Below, one piece after another: positions 35,768-43,987 of a stretch of 64,000 nt of DNA. A program made the position numbers and the translations under genes. The notes under the pieces are model-generated. The model saw only the letters and a list, made by a program, of their open reading frames with translations. It searched no databases and had not been told where the DNA came from. Origin of the DNA: Streptomyces sp. S4.7 (GTDB taxonomy: Bacteria; Actinomycetota; Actinomycetes; Streptomycetales; Streptomycetaceae); NCBI RefSeq assembly GCF_010384365.1, contig NZ_CP048397.1:3720001-3784000 (forward strand), given 5' to 3'. Within the stretch, counting starts at the first letter, position 1. Each line of letters begins with the position of its first letter.

Positions 35768-37246
35768 TCAGGTCTGCGCCATGTCCACGAAGCGCGAGTA
35801 GTGGCCCTGGAACGCCACCGTGATCGTCGCCGTCGGGCCGTTACGGTGCTTGGCCACGATCAGGTCCGCCTCGCCCGCGCGCGGTGACTCCTTCTCGTAC
35901 GCGTCCTCCCGGTGGAGCAGCACCACCATGTCCGCGTCCTGCTCGATGGAGCCCGACTCACGCAGGTCCGAGACCATCGGCTTCTTGTCCGTACGCTGCT
36001 CGGGGCCACGGTTCAGCTGGGAGAGCGCGATGACCGGCAGCTCCAGCTCCTTCGCCAGCAGCTTGAGGTTTCGCGACATGTCCGAGACCTCCTGCTGGCG
36101 GCTCTCCGCGCGCTTCGAACCGCCGGACTGCATCAGCTGGAGGTAGTCGATGACCACCAGCTTCAGTCCGTTGCGCTGCTTGAGCCGGCGGCACTTCGCG
36201 CGGATCTCCATCATCGACAGGTTCGGCGAGTCGTCGATGTACAGCGGCGCCTGCGAGACGTCCGGCATCCGGCGGGCCAGCCGCGTCCAGTCCTCGTCCG
36301 TCATCGTGCCGGACCGCATGTGGTGCAGCGCCACCCGCGCCTCCGCAGAGAGCAGGCGCATCGCGATCTCGTTGCGCCCCATCTCCAGGGAGAAGATGAC
36401 GCTCGGCAGGTTGTTCTTGATGGAGGCCGCGCGCGCGAAGTCCAGCGCGAGGGTCGACTTGCCCATGGCGGGACGGGCCGCGATGACGATCATCTGGCCG
36501 GGGTGCAGCCCGTTGGTGAGGGAGTCGAAGTCCGTGAACCCCGTCGGCACACCCGTCATCTCTCCGCTGCGTGAACCGATCGCCTCGATCTCGTCGAGCG
36601 CGCCCTCCATGATGTCGCCGAGGGGCAGATAGTCCTCGCTGGTGCGCTGCTCGGTGACCGCGTAGATCTCGGCCTGGGCGGAGTTGACGATCTCGTCGAC
36701 GTCGCCGTCCGCCGCGTATCCCATCTGTGTGATCTTGGTGCCGGCCTCGACGAGACGGCGCAGCACCGCGCGCTCGTGCACGATCTCCGCGTAGTACGAC
36801 GCGTTCGCCGCCGTCGGGACCGACTGGACCAGCGTGTGCAGATAGGACGCTCCGCCGACCCGGGTGATCTCGCCGCGCTTGGTCAGCTCGGCGGCCACCG
36901 TGATGGGGTCGGCCGGCTCGCCCTTCGCGTACAGGTCGAGGATCGCCTGGAAGACCGTCTCGTGCGCGGGGCGGTAGAAGTCGTGGCCTTTGATGATCTC
37001 CACGACGTCGGCGATCGCGTCCTTGGAGAGCAGCATGCCGCCGAGCACGGACTGTTCGGCGTCCAGGTCCTGGGGAGGCACCCGCTCGAAACCGGGTGAT
37101 CCGCCGTCCCACGCGGCGTTGTCCCTGCCGCGCTCGTGCTGCTCGTCGCGGCCCCTTCCCTCACCTCGGCGCTGGCGGGAGACCGGCAGACGATCACCCG
37201 GACCGGCTTCGGTCCAGGGGTCGTCCAATGGCTCGGGGATGCTCAT
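35768..37246 (-). CDS. dnaB: Replicative DNA helicase DnaB
   Basis: This 492-residue hexameric helicase has an N-terminal domain (DLDAEQSVLGGMLLS) and a RecA-like domain with Walker A (ARPAMGKSTLALDFA), Walker B (LVVIDYLQLM) and the late ESGSIEQDADMV block. There is no intein. A 50-residue charged N-terminal tail precedes the conserved core. The ATG at 37246 has GGAGGAGGTGG about 7 bases upstream. It loads at the origin with DnaA and moves with the fork. DnaA-box-like sequences lie in its upstream region. Confidence 0.97.
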   Translation of the reverse strand: MSIPEPLDDPWTEAGPGDRLPVSRQRRGEGRGRDEQHERGRDNAAWDGGSPGFERVPPQDLDAEQSVLGGMLLSKDAIADVVEIIKGHDFYRPAHETVFQAILDLYAKGEPADPITVAAELTKRGEITRVGGASYLHTLVQSVPTAANASYYAEIVHERAVLRRLVEAGTKITQMGYAADGDVDEIVNSAQAEIYAVTEQRTSEDYLPLGDIMEGALDEIEAIGSRSGEMTGVPTGFTDFDSLTNGLHPGQMIVIAARPAMGKSTLALDFARAASIKNNLPSVIFSLEMGRNEIAMRLLSAEARVALHHMRSGTMTDEDWTRLARRMPDVSQAPLYIDDSPNLSMMEIRAKCRRLKQRNGLKLVVIDYLQLMQSGGSKRAESRQQEVSDMSRNLKLLAKELELPVIALSQLNRGPEQRTDKKPMVSDLRESGSIEQDADMVVLLHREDAYEKESPRAGEADLIVAKHRNGPTATITVAFQGHYSRFVDMAQT

Positions 37247-37669
37247 CCGGCCACCTCCTCCCGTCCGCCATGCGGACCTCGCCGTGCGAGTCTTTCTACG
37301 GCACGACACTGACAAATCGAGTGGCCTGACTCCGGTTCCGGCGCGTCGGACGTCGGTCCACGGTAGGCCTGCGGGGACGGTCCGCCAATCTGGTTATCCA
37401 CAGGCCATGTGGACGAAGGACCATATGCTGTGGAGAACTCCGGTGAACCTGTGCACGGACCGGGGGACAGCACTGTGGACAACCTCGTGCCACCTCCGCC
37501 ACACCGACTCTGACCTGGGTTTTCTCCATCCACCGGCTGTGGGGGAGAAAAACTTTCCAAGCTGGTCCAAGATCCGAGCAAACGGCGCACAGCAGCGCCC
37601 GAATCTCATCAGTCGGTAAGGATCACAGCCGCATTGCATCTCTTACCTGTGGAAGATTGGATTGAGCGC
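37247..37669. promoter_or_regulatory. 423-bp dnaB/MATE divergent region with DnaA-box-like sites
   Basis: The region contains TTATCCACA at 37394-37402 and TGTGGACAA at 37474-37482, both perfect DnaA boxes on opposite strands. Close variants are at 37408-37416 (TGTGGACGA) and 37429-37437 (TGTGGAGAA), and looser ones near 37537 and 37649. It separates two divergent genes, so DnaA may regulate one or both. Confidence 0.6.
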
Positions 37670-39079
37670 ATGACACAGGTCCCCACGGCATCCGGTTCCG
37701 GCTCCGACAGCGGTCGGGACAGTGACCCCGGCGACCGGCTCGACAGGGGACCCGACACGGGGTCCAAGGCCGCCCGACGGCGACACGACCGCGAGATCGT
37801 CGCCCTCGCCGTGCCCGCTTTCGGCGCCCTCGTCGCCGAGCCTCTCTTCCTGATGGTCGACAGCGCGATCGTCGGCCATCTCGGTACTCCGCACCTCGCC
37901 GGACTGGCGATCGCGGCGGCTCTGCTGGGCACGGCCGTGAGCGTCTTCGTCTTCCTCGCCTACGCCACCACTGCGGCCGTCGCGCGCCGCGTCGGCGCGG
38001 GTGATCTTCAGTCCGCCATCCGGCAGGGCATGGACGGGATCTGGCTCGCCCTGCTGCTGGGCGCCGCCGTCATCGCCGTCACCCTCCCCCTGGCGCCCTG
38101 GCTCGTCGGCGTCTTCGGCGCCTCGGACACCGCCGCGCCGTACGCGATCACCTATCTGCGCATCTCCAGCCTCGGCATCCCGGCCATGCTGGTCGTCCTG
38201 GCGGCGACCGGCGTCCTGCGCGGTCTGCAGGACACCCGGACCCCGCTGTACGTCGCCATCGGCGGCTTCGGCGCCAACGCCGTCCTCAACGTGGTGCTCG
38301 TCTACGGCGTCGGCCTCGGCATCGCCGGTTCCGCCTGGGGCACCGTCCTCGCGCAGTTCGGCATGGCCGCGGCCTATCTGGTGGTCGTCGTACGGGGGGC
38401 GCGCCGCCACGGCGCCTCGCTCCGGCCCGACTCCGCCGGCATTCGGGCCAGCGCCCACGCGGGCGTCCCCCTTCTGGTCCGTACGCTCTCCCTGCGGGCG
38501 GTCCTGATGATCGCCACCGCCGTCGCGGCCCGCCTCAGCGACGCCGATGTCGCCGCGCACCAGATCATCCTGTCGCTGTGGAGCCTGATGGCCTTCGCAC
38601 TCGACGCCATCGCCATCGCCGGACAGGCGATCATCGGCCGCTATCTGGGCGCGAACGATCCCCAGGGTGCCAAGGACATCTGCCGTCGCATGGTGCAGTG
38701 GGGTGTGGTCTCCGGCGTGGGACTCGGGGTGCTGATCGTGCTGGCACGCCCGCTGTTCATCCCGCTGTTCACGGGCGATCAGCTGGTCCAGGACACCTTG
38801 CTGCCCGCCCTCCTGGTGGTGGCGGTCACCCAGCCGGTCGCGGGCATCGTCTTCGTACTGGACGGTGTGCTGATGGGCGCGGGCGACGGTCCCTATCTCG
38901 CGAAGGCGATGGTGGTGACGCTGGCCGTCTTCGCACCGGTCGCGCTGCTGGTGCCGGTGTTCGGGGGCGGACTCACCGCCCTGTGGTGGGCCATGACGCT
39001 GATGATGGCGGTCCGCATGCTGACTCTGTGGCTGCGCACCCGGTCCGGCCACTGGCTGGTCACGGGCGCCACGCGCTGA
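37670..39079 (+). CDS. MATE-family efflux transporter (DinF type)
   Basis: This 469-residue protein has 12 hydrophobic helices in two similar halves, with MATE/DinF features such as AVPAFGALVAEPLFLMVDSAIVGHLGTPHLAGLAIAAAL in sections and SLWSLMAFALDAIAIAGQAIIGRYLGA. It probably exports cationic compounds by ion antiport. A charged tail of about 40 residues comes first. The ATG at 37670 is selected from two frames; ribosome-site support is weak. A parS and a strong terminator follow. Confidence 0.92.
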   Translation: MTQVPTASGSGSDSGRDSDPGDRLDRGPDTGSKAARRRHDREIVALAVPAFGALVAEPLFLMVDSAIVGHLGTPHLAGLAIAAALLGTAVSVFVFLAYATTAAVARRVGAGDLQSAIRQGMDGIWLALLLGAAVIAVTLPLAPWLVGVFGASDTAAPYAITYLRISSLGIPAMLVVLAATGVLRGLQDTRTPLYVAIGGFGANAVLNVVLVYGVGLGIAGSAWGTVLAQFGMAAAYLVVVVRGARRHGASLRPDSAGIRASAHAGVPLLVRTLSLRAVLMIATAVAARLSDADVAAHQIILSLWSLMAFALDAIAIAGQAIIGRYLGANDPQGAKDICRRMVQWGVVSGVGLGVLIVLARPLFIPLFTGDQLVQDTLLPALLVVAVTQPVAGIVFVLDGVLMGAGDGPYLAKAMVVTLAVFAPVALLVPVFGGGLTALWWAMTLMMAVRMLTLWLRTRSGHWLVTGATR

Positions 39080-39101
39080 CCGGAGACTCCGGCGTCCCCG
39101 C

Positions 39102-39115
39102 GTTTCACGTGAAAC
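39102..39115. promoter_or_regulatory. parS site
   Basis: This is a perfect GTTTCACGTGAAAC in the intergenic region between the MATE gene and the terminator shared with rplI. Confidence 0.95.
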
Positions 39116-39127
39116 AGCGCGGAAAAC

Positions 39128-39165
39128 GCAATCGCCGGACGGGCCTGAGCCCGTCCGGCGATTGC
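39128..39165. terminator. Bidirectional terminator between MATE gene and rplI
   Basis: GCAATCGCCGGACGGG pairs perfectly with its complement across a 6-base loop. It sits between two convergent genes. Confidence 0.88.
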
Positions 39166-39214
39166 GGACGAAACAGCTACCGGGCGGACCCGGTCAGCCA
39201 CCGCGGTCGAAGCC

Positions 39215-39661
39215 CTAGGCGGACACGACCTCGACGCCGAACTTCGCGGCGACCTCGGGGTGCAGACGCACCGACACCTGGTGCGAGCCCAGGGTCTTGA
39301 TCGGCGAACCGAGCTCGATACGGCGCTTGTCGACCTCCGGACCACCGGCGGACTTGATCGCCGAAGCGAGGTCGGCCGGGGTGACGGAGCCGAAGAGACG
39401 GCCGGCGTCGCCGGAGCGAACAGCCAGACGCACCTTCACACCTTCGAGGCGGGCCTTGATCTCGTTGGCCTGCTCGATGGTGGCGATCTCGTGGATCTTG
39501 CGAGCACGACGAATCTGCTCGACGTCCTTCTCGCCGCCCTTGGTCCAGCGGATCGCGAAACCACGCGGGACCAGGTAGTTGCGGGCGTATCCGTCCTTGA
39601 CGTCGACGACGTCGCCGGCGGCGCCGAGGCCGGAGACCTCGTGAGTGAGGATGATCTTCAT
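39215..39661 (-). CDS. rplI: 50S ribosomal protein L9
   Basis: This 148-residue L9 has the N-terminal RNA-binding motif [24 protein letters not shown] (in sections), the signature of the family, and a long linking helix to the C-terminal domain. It is the last gene of the leftward rpsF-ssb-rpsR-rplI cluster and starts 18 bp after rpsR. Confidence 0.98.
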   Translation of the reverse strand: MKIILTHEVSGLGAAGDVVDVKDGYARNYLVPRGFAIRWTKGGEKDVEQIRRARKIHEIATIEQANEIKARLEGVKVRLAVRSGDAGRLFGSVTPADLASAIKSAGGPEVDKRRIELGSPIKTLGSHQVSVRLHPEVAAKFGVEVVSA

Positions 39662-39679
39662 GATTAAGTCACCCTCCCC

Positions 39680-39916
39680 TTATCGCGCGGTGGACGTGTA
39701 GGGCAGCAGCGCCATCTCACGGCTGTTCTTGACTGCCGTGGCGACGTCACGCTGGTGCTGCGTGCAGTTGCCGGTGACGCGGCGGGCACGGATCTTGCCA
39801 CGGTCGGAAATGAACTTCCGCAGCATGTTCGTGTCCTTGTAGTCCACGTACTGGGTCTTGTCCTTGCAGAATGCGCAGACCTTCTTCTTAGGCTTGCGCA
39901 CAGGCGGCTTCGCCAT
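39680..39916 (-). CDS. rpsR: 30S ribosomal protein S18
   Basis: This 78-residue S18 carries the conserved [29 protein letters not shown] in sections. Cys residues near the start (CAFC) look like a C+ version of a zinc-binding paralogue, though only two cysteines are present. It is 42 bp after ssb and 18 bp before rplI. S18 binds S6 in the small subunit. Confidence 0.97.
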   Translation of the reverse strand: MAKPPVRKPKKKVCAFCKDKTQYVDYKDTNMLRKFISDRGKIRARRVTGNCTQHQRDVATAVKNSREMALLPYTSTAR

Positions 39917-39958
39917 GGTGTTTCTCCTGTGTGATCAAGAAAGTGGGAGCGAGCTGCC

Positions 39959-40567
39959 CTAGAAGGGCGGCTCGTCCGAGTAGCCGCCGCCGGAACCGCC
40001 GGAGCCTCCGCCCCAACCGCCTCCGTTGCCTCCGCCACCCTGCTGCTGGCCACCGCCGGCCGGCGCGCTGGTCGCCCAGGGATCGTCGGCGGATGCTCCG
40101 CCGCCGCCCTGCTGCTGACCACCACCGGGGCCGCCGCCCCAGTTGCCGCCGCCCTGCTGCTGACCGCCGCCACCGCCGCCGTAACCGCCCTGGCCACCAC
40201 GACCGGTGGTCTTGGTGACCTTGGCCGTGGCGGTCTTCAGGCTGGGGCCGACTTCCTCGACGTCCAGCTCGTAGACCGTGCGCTTGACGCCTTCGCGGTC
40301 CTCGTACGACCGCTGCTTGAGCCGGCCCTGCACGACGACGCGCATGCCCCGCTGAAGCGACTCGGCGACGTTCTCCGCCGCCTGACGCCAGACCGAGCAG
40401 GTGAGGAACAGGCCATCGCCGTCCTTCCACTCGTTGGTCTGCTTGTCGAAGATGCGGGGAGTCGACGCGACACGGAACTTCGCGACCGCCGCACCGGACG
40501 GGGTGAAGCGCAGCTCGGGGTCGTCGACGAGATTGCCGACGACCGTGATGACGGTCTCGCCTGCCAT
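39959..40567 (-). CDS. ssb: Single-stranded DNA-binding protein SSB
   Basis: This 202-residue SSB has an OB-fold N-terminal domain ([38 protein letters not shown] in sections) of about 120 residues and a disordered, Gly/Gln-rich tail built of GGGQQQGGG repeats. It ends in DEPPF, the acidic tip that recruits replication and repair proteins. It follows rpsF by 74 bp on the same strand. Confidence 0.98.
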   Translation of the reverse strand: MAGETVITVVGNLVDDPELRFTPSGAAVAKFRVASTPRIFDKQTNEWKDGDGLFLTCSVWRQAAENVAESLQRGMRVVVQGRLKQRSYEDREGVKRTVYELDVEEVGPSLKTATAKVTKTTGRGGQGGYGGGGGGQQQGGGNWGGGPGGGQQQGGGGASADDPWATSAPAGGGQQQGGGGNGGGWGGGSGGSGGGYSDEPPF

Positions 40568-40641
40568 TGGGTGAACCTCTCGGCGGGGATTGCTTCTGGT
40601 GCTGGCTGCTACTCGGACCCGATTACCGCTGAGCTAGAAGC

Positions 40642-40932
40642 TCAGTGGGTCTCGGGACGGAGGACCTTGGTCCGGAGGACCGACTCGTTCAGGTTCATCT
40701 GTCGGTCGAGCTCCTTGACGATCGCGGGCTCAGCCTGCAGATCGATGACCGAGTAGATGCCCTCGGGCTTCTTCTTGATCTCGTAAGAGAGACGACGACG
40801 GCCCCAGGTGTCGACCTTCTCCACCTTTCCGTCGCCCTCACGGACGACGGAGAGGAAGTTCTCGATCAGCGGGGAGACTGCTCGCTCCTCGAGATCGGGG
40901 TCGAGGATGACCATCACCTCGTAGTGACGCAT
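40642..40932 (-). CDS. rpsF: 30S ribosomal protein S6
   Basis: This 96-residue S6 starts [17 protein letters not shown] and keeps the [17 protein letters not shown] core. AAAGGAGGTGG lies about 6 bases before the ATG at 40932, a strong ribosome site. It is the first gene of the four-gene cluster. A GCCACGG hairpin in its leader may take part in S6/S18 feedback, which is known in other bacteria. Confidence 0.98.
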   Translation of the reverse strand: MRHYEVMVILDPDLEERAVSPLIENFLSVVREGDGKVEKVDTWGRRRLSYEIKKKPEGIYSVIDLQAEPAIVKELDRQMNLNESVLRTKVLRPETH

Positions 40933-40960
40933 GTGGAACCCACCTCCTTTGGACTCAGCG

Positions 40961-40979
40961 GCCACGGTCGTTCCGTGGC
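40961..40979 (-). promoter_or_regulatory. Leader hairpin upstream of rpsF
   Basis: GCCACGG and CCGTGGC form a 7-bp stem with a 5-base loop, 29 bp upstream of the rpsF start. It could be the S6/S18 binding element, but the diagnostic bulge is not clear. Confidence 0.35.
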
Positions 40980-41204
40980 AGGAGGGTCGTGATGCGTGAG
41001 CAACGGTATCGGCAGCCACTGACAATCCCGCTCGACGAGCGAGGATCGCGTTCTGGCCTGGGCAGACACCGGTGCAGACCGTACAGACTACCTCTTGACC
41101 GGCTTCCGGTTGAAATCCGGCCGGGGACGGACGCACCCTGTACACATCGGGTGTGGGCGGCGCTACGATGCGCCGCCCTCCGGCAAGGCGCCAGGAGGTG
41201 CCCC

Positions 41205-41519
41205 ATGGCTCAGGCAATGCAATCCAGGAGAACTGGTTCTCTCTTCGCCTCCGATCACCGGCCCCATCCCCTCCAGGACGTTCTTCTCTGGGTGACCGCG
41301 GTGGTGGGTGTCACCGCCTTCGTCTCCGGGATGTTCGACAACCTGCACATCCTCAGCTCCTGGGCGGGGCTCATCGGCATCCTCACGGGCCTGTACGGCC
41401 AGTTCGTCTCGGTGACGACCCACGAGCGGTTCGCGTTGATCATGGGCCTGGCCTCCTCGGCGGTCGGCTTCTATCTCGGGATGGCGCACGGCGGTCTCTT
41501 CGGCGGAGTACTGGGCTGA
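41205..41519 (+). CDS. Small actinobacterial membrane protein
   Basis: This 104-residue protein has three hydrophobic helices (about residues 25-43, 52-72, 79-100) after a polar 22-residue start. AGGAGGTG precedes the ATG at 41205 by 5 bases. I know no function. It opens a rightward run that continues with femX. Confidence 0.83.
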   Translation: MAQAMQSRRTGSLFASDHRPHPLQDVLLWVTAVVGVTAFVSGMFDNLHILSSWAGLIGILTGLYGQFVSVTTHERFALIMGLASSAVGFYLGMAHGGLFGGVLG

Positions 41520-41629
41520 GGCCCGCTCCGCCCCGTGGCCAGCCGGGGCGCTCCTTCGGCAAGTAGGCTTCGGCGCGAGAGCCGGAGCCCCCCTACTCCA
41601 TGGGGACACATCTGCGAGGAGCGCCCCGC

Positions 41630-42748
41630 ATGACCCTGACGCTGAGCACCATCAGTCGCGAGCAGCATCTGGCGTACATCCAGAGCCTGCCCGCGGCCAG
41701 CCACTGCCAGGTCCCCGCGTGGGCGGACGTGAAGACGGAGTGGCGCTCGGAGAGCCTGGGCTGGTTCGACAGGGACGGCCAGCTGGTCGGCGCCGGCCTG
41801 GTGCTCTACCGCCAGCTGCCCAAGATCAAGCGGTATCTCGCGTATCTGCCCGAGGGCCCGGTCATCAACTGGTACGCCCCCAACCTGGCCGACTGGCTCC
41901 AGCCGATGCTCGCGCATCTGCGCAACCAGGGCGCCTTCTCCGTGAAGATGGGGCCGCCGGTGGTGATCCGCCGCTGGGACGCGGCGGCCATCAAGTCGGG
42001 CATCCAGGACCAGGACGTCAAGCGGCTCCGCGATGTGGAGGCCACCCACATCGAGCCGCGTGCCTTCGAAGTGGCCGACCGGCTGCGCAAGATGGGCTGG
42101 CAGCAGGGCGAGGACGGCGGGGCGGGCTTCGGAGACGTACAGCCCCGCTACGTCTTCCAGGTGCCGCTGGCGAACCGGTCGCTGGACGATGTCCTCAAGG
42201 GCTTCAACCAGCTGTGGCGGCGCAACATCAAGAAGGCGGAGAAGGCGGGCGTCGAGGTCGTCCAGGCCGGCTACGACGACCTGGCCGAGTGGCAGCGGCT
42301 GTACGAGATCACCGCTGAGCGCGACCACTTCCGGCCCCGGCCGCTCTCGTACTTCCAGCGGATGTGGACCGTCCTCAACTCCGAGGACCCCAACCGCATG
42401 CGGCTGTACTTCGCCCGGCACGAGGGGGAGAACGTCGCGGCCGCGACGATGCTCATCGTGGGCGGCCACGTCTGGTACTCGTACGGGGCGTCGGCCAACC
42501 ACAAGCGGGAGGTCCGGCCCTCGAACGCGATGCAGTGGCGGATGCTCCGTGACGCCTACGCGATGGGCGCGACCGTCTACGACCTGCGCGGGATCTCGGA
42601 CTCGCTCGACGAGACGGATCACCTGTTCGGTCTCATCCAGTTCAAGGTGGGCACGGGTGGCGAGGCCGTCGAGTACGTGGGCGAGTGGGACTTCCCGCTC
42701 AACAAGTTGCTCCACAAGGCTCTCGACATGTACATGTCTCGCCGTTGA
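41630..42748 (+). CDS. femX: FemX-type (FemABX) aminoacyltransferase
   Basis: This 372-residue protein is a FemABX peptidyltransferase that uses aminoacyl-tRNA to add residues to the peptidoglycan cross-bridge. Streptomyces have a single Gly bridge placed by FemX. Two GNAT-like domains are split by a helical arm; the DEAYxxxGxxxYDLRGI-like segment AYAMGATVYDLRGISDSLDETDHLFGLIQFK (in sections) and the central NLLxRN-like block are seen. GAGGAG lies 7 bases before the ATG at 41630. The next gene, racemase-like, follows after 111 bp. Confidence 0.9.
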   Translation: MTLTLSTISREQHLAYIQSLPAASHCQVPAWADVKTEWRSESLGWFDRDGQLVGAGLVLYRQLPKIKRYLAYLPEGPVINWYAPNLADWLQPMLAHLRNQGAFSVKMGPPVVIRRWDAAAIKSGIQDQDVKRLRDVEATHIEPRAFEVADRLRKMGWQQGEDGGAGFGDVQPRYVFQVPLANRSLDDVLKGFNQLWRRNIKKAEKAGVEVVQAGYDDLAEWQRLYEITAERDHFRPRPLSYFQRMWTVLNSEDPNRMRLYFARHEGENVAAATMLIVGGHVWYSYGASANHKREVRPSNAMQWRMLRDAYAMGATVYDLRGISDSLDETDHLFGLIQFKVGTGGEAVEYVGEWDFPLNKLLHKALDMYMSRR

Positions 42749-42859
42749 GCCGTATCCCGACGCATATCCAGACCGGTATCCCGACCCGGTGGACCCAAGA
42801 CCCTCAAGCACGTTCATATCCTTCATACACCGCAGCCACGAGAAAGGTTCCGGACCGGC

Positions 42860-43891
42860 ATGGCGCTCTCCCTCTACGTCGACACCGCGCGCTGGCGGGC
42901 GCACCAGAAGACGGTCATTGACCAGTTCCCGGGCCTCGTCCCGGTCTGCAAGGGCAATGGCTACGGCTTCGGTCACGAACGGCTCTCCGAGGAGACCTCC
43001 CGCTTCGAGTCCGACATCCTCGCCGTCGGCACCATCTACGAAGCCGCCCGCATCAAGGACTGGTTCAGCGGCGATCTCCTGGTCCTGACCCCGTTCCGCC
43101 GCGGCGAGGAGCCCGTACCGCTGCCCGACCGCGTCATCCGCTCCGTCTCCTCGGTCGACGGCGTCTTCGCGCTGGTGGGCGCCCGTGTCGTCATCGAGTG
43201 CATGAGCTCGATGAAGCGCCACGGCGTCCGCGAGGAGGAGCTCGGCCAGCTCCACACCGCCATCGAGGACGTACGCCTCGAAGGCTTCGCCCTGCACCTG
43301 CCTCTCGACCGCACGGACGGCTCCGAAGCGGTCGAGGAGGTCATCGGCTGGATGGACCGGCTGCGCGCGGCCCGGCTCCCGCTGCACACCATGTTCGTAA
43401 GCCATCTGCGCGCCGAGGAACTGGCCCGTCTCCAGCGGCAGTTCCCGCAGACCCGGTTCCGCGCCCGCATCGGCACGCGGCTGTGGCTGGGCGACCACGA
43501 GGCGACCGAGTACCGGGGCGCCGTGCTGGACGTGACGCGCGTCGTCAAGGGCGACCGGTTCGGCTACCGCCAGCAGAAGACCGCGTCCGAGGGCTGGCTG
43601 GTGGTCGTCGCGGGCGGCACCTCGCACGGGGTCGGACTTGAGGCACCGAAGGCGCTGCACGGCGTGATGCCGCGCGCCAAGGGCGTCGCGCGGGCGGGCC
43701 TGGCGACGGTCAACCGCAACCTCTCGCCCTTCGTGTGGTCGGGCAAGCAGCGCTGGTTCGCCGAGCCGCCGCACATGCAGGTGTCGATCCTGTTCGTGCC
43801 GGCGGACGCGCAGGAGCCCAAGGTGGGCGACGAGCTGGTGGCGCATCTGCGGCACACGACGACCCAGTTCGACCGGCTCGTGGACCGCTAG
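42860..43891 (+). CDS. Alanine racemase-like PLP protein
   Basis: This 343-residue protein has the N-terminal barrel of fold-type III PLP enzymes with the probable PLP lysine in VCKGNGYGFGHE (canonical KANAYGHG), and GTRLWLGD later. It is shorter and more divergent than biosynthetic alanine racemases, which are about 370-390 residues. The C-terminal domain is recognisable but altered around the catalytic tyrosine. It follows femX, so it may serve cell-wall stem or bridge amino acids. It may instead be a non-Ala racemase or a binding protein. An AAAGG lies 12 bases before the ATG. Confidence 0.78.
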   Translation: MALSLYVDTARWRAHQKTVIDQFPGLVPVCKGNGYGFGHERLSEETSRFESDILAVGTIYEAARIKDWFSGDLLVLTPFRRGEEPVPLPDRVIRSVSSVDGVFALVGARVVIECMSSMKRHGVREEELGQLHTAIEDVRLEGFALHLPLDRTDGSEAVEEVIGWMDRLRAARLPLHTMFVSHLRAEELARLQRQFPQTRFRARIGTRLWLGDHEATEYRGAVLDVTRVVKGDRFGYRQQKTASEGWLVVVAGGTSHGVGLEAPKALHGVMPRAKGVARAGLATVNRNLSPFVWSGKQRWFAEPPHMQVSILFVPADAQEPKVGDELVAHLRHTTTQFDRLVDR

Positions 43892-43922
43892 AACCGCCTG
43901 TCGGACAGGAGTCAGGAACGCG

Positions 43923-43961
43923 ATGGCCGGTCGGCCGCCCTTCCGGGCGCCGACCGGCCGT
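43923..43961. terminator. Bidirectional terminator
   Basis: ATGGCCGGTCGGC pairs with GCCGACCGGCCGT across a 13-base loop and is followed by CGGTTTT. It lies between the racemase-like gene and the convergent glycosyltransferase gene. Confidence 0.83.
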
Positions 43962-43987
43962 CGGTTTTCAACCCGTCGGTCGGTGGC

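Noticed and set aside
42749..42859. TATCCCGAC-like repeats between femX and the racemase-like gene as a coding or regulatory repeat
   Set aside because: Only three loose copies in about 40 bp; no symmetry or frame supports a role.
41471..43855. 794-codon minus-strand ORF across femX and the racemase-like gene
   Set aside because: It crosses two real genes and their spacer without a motif of its own.
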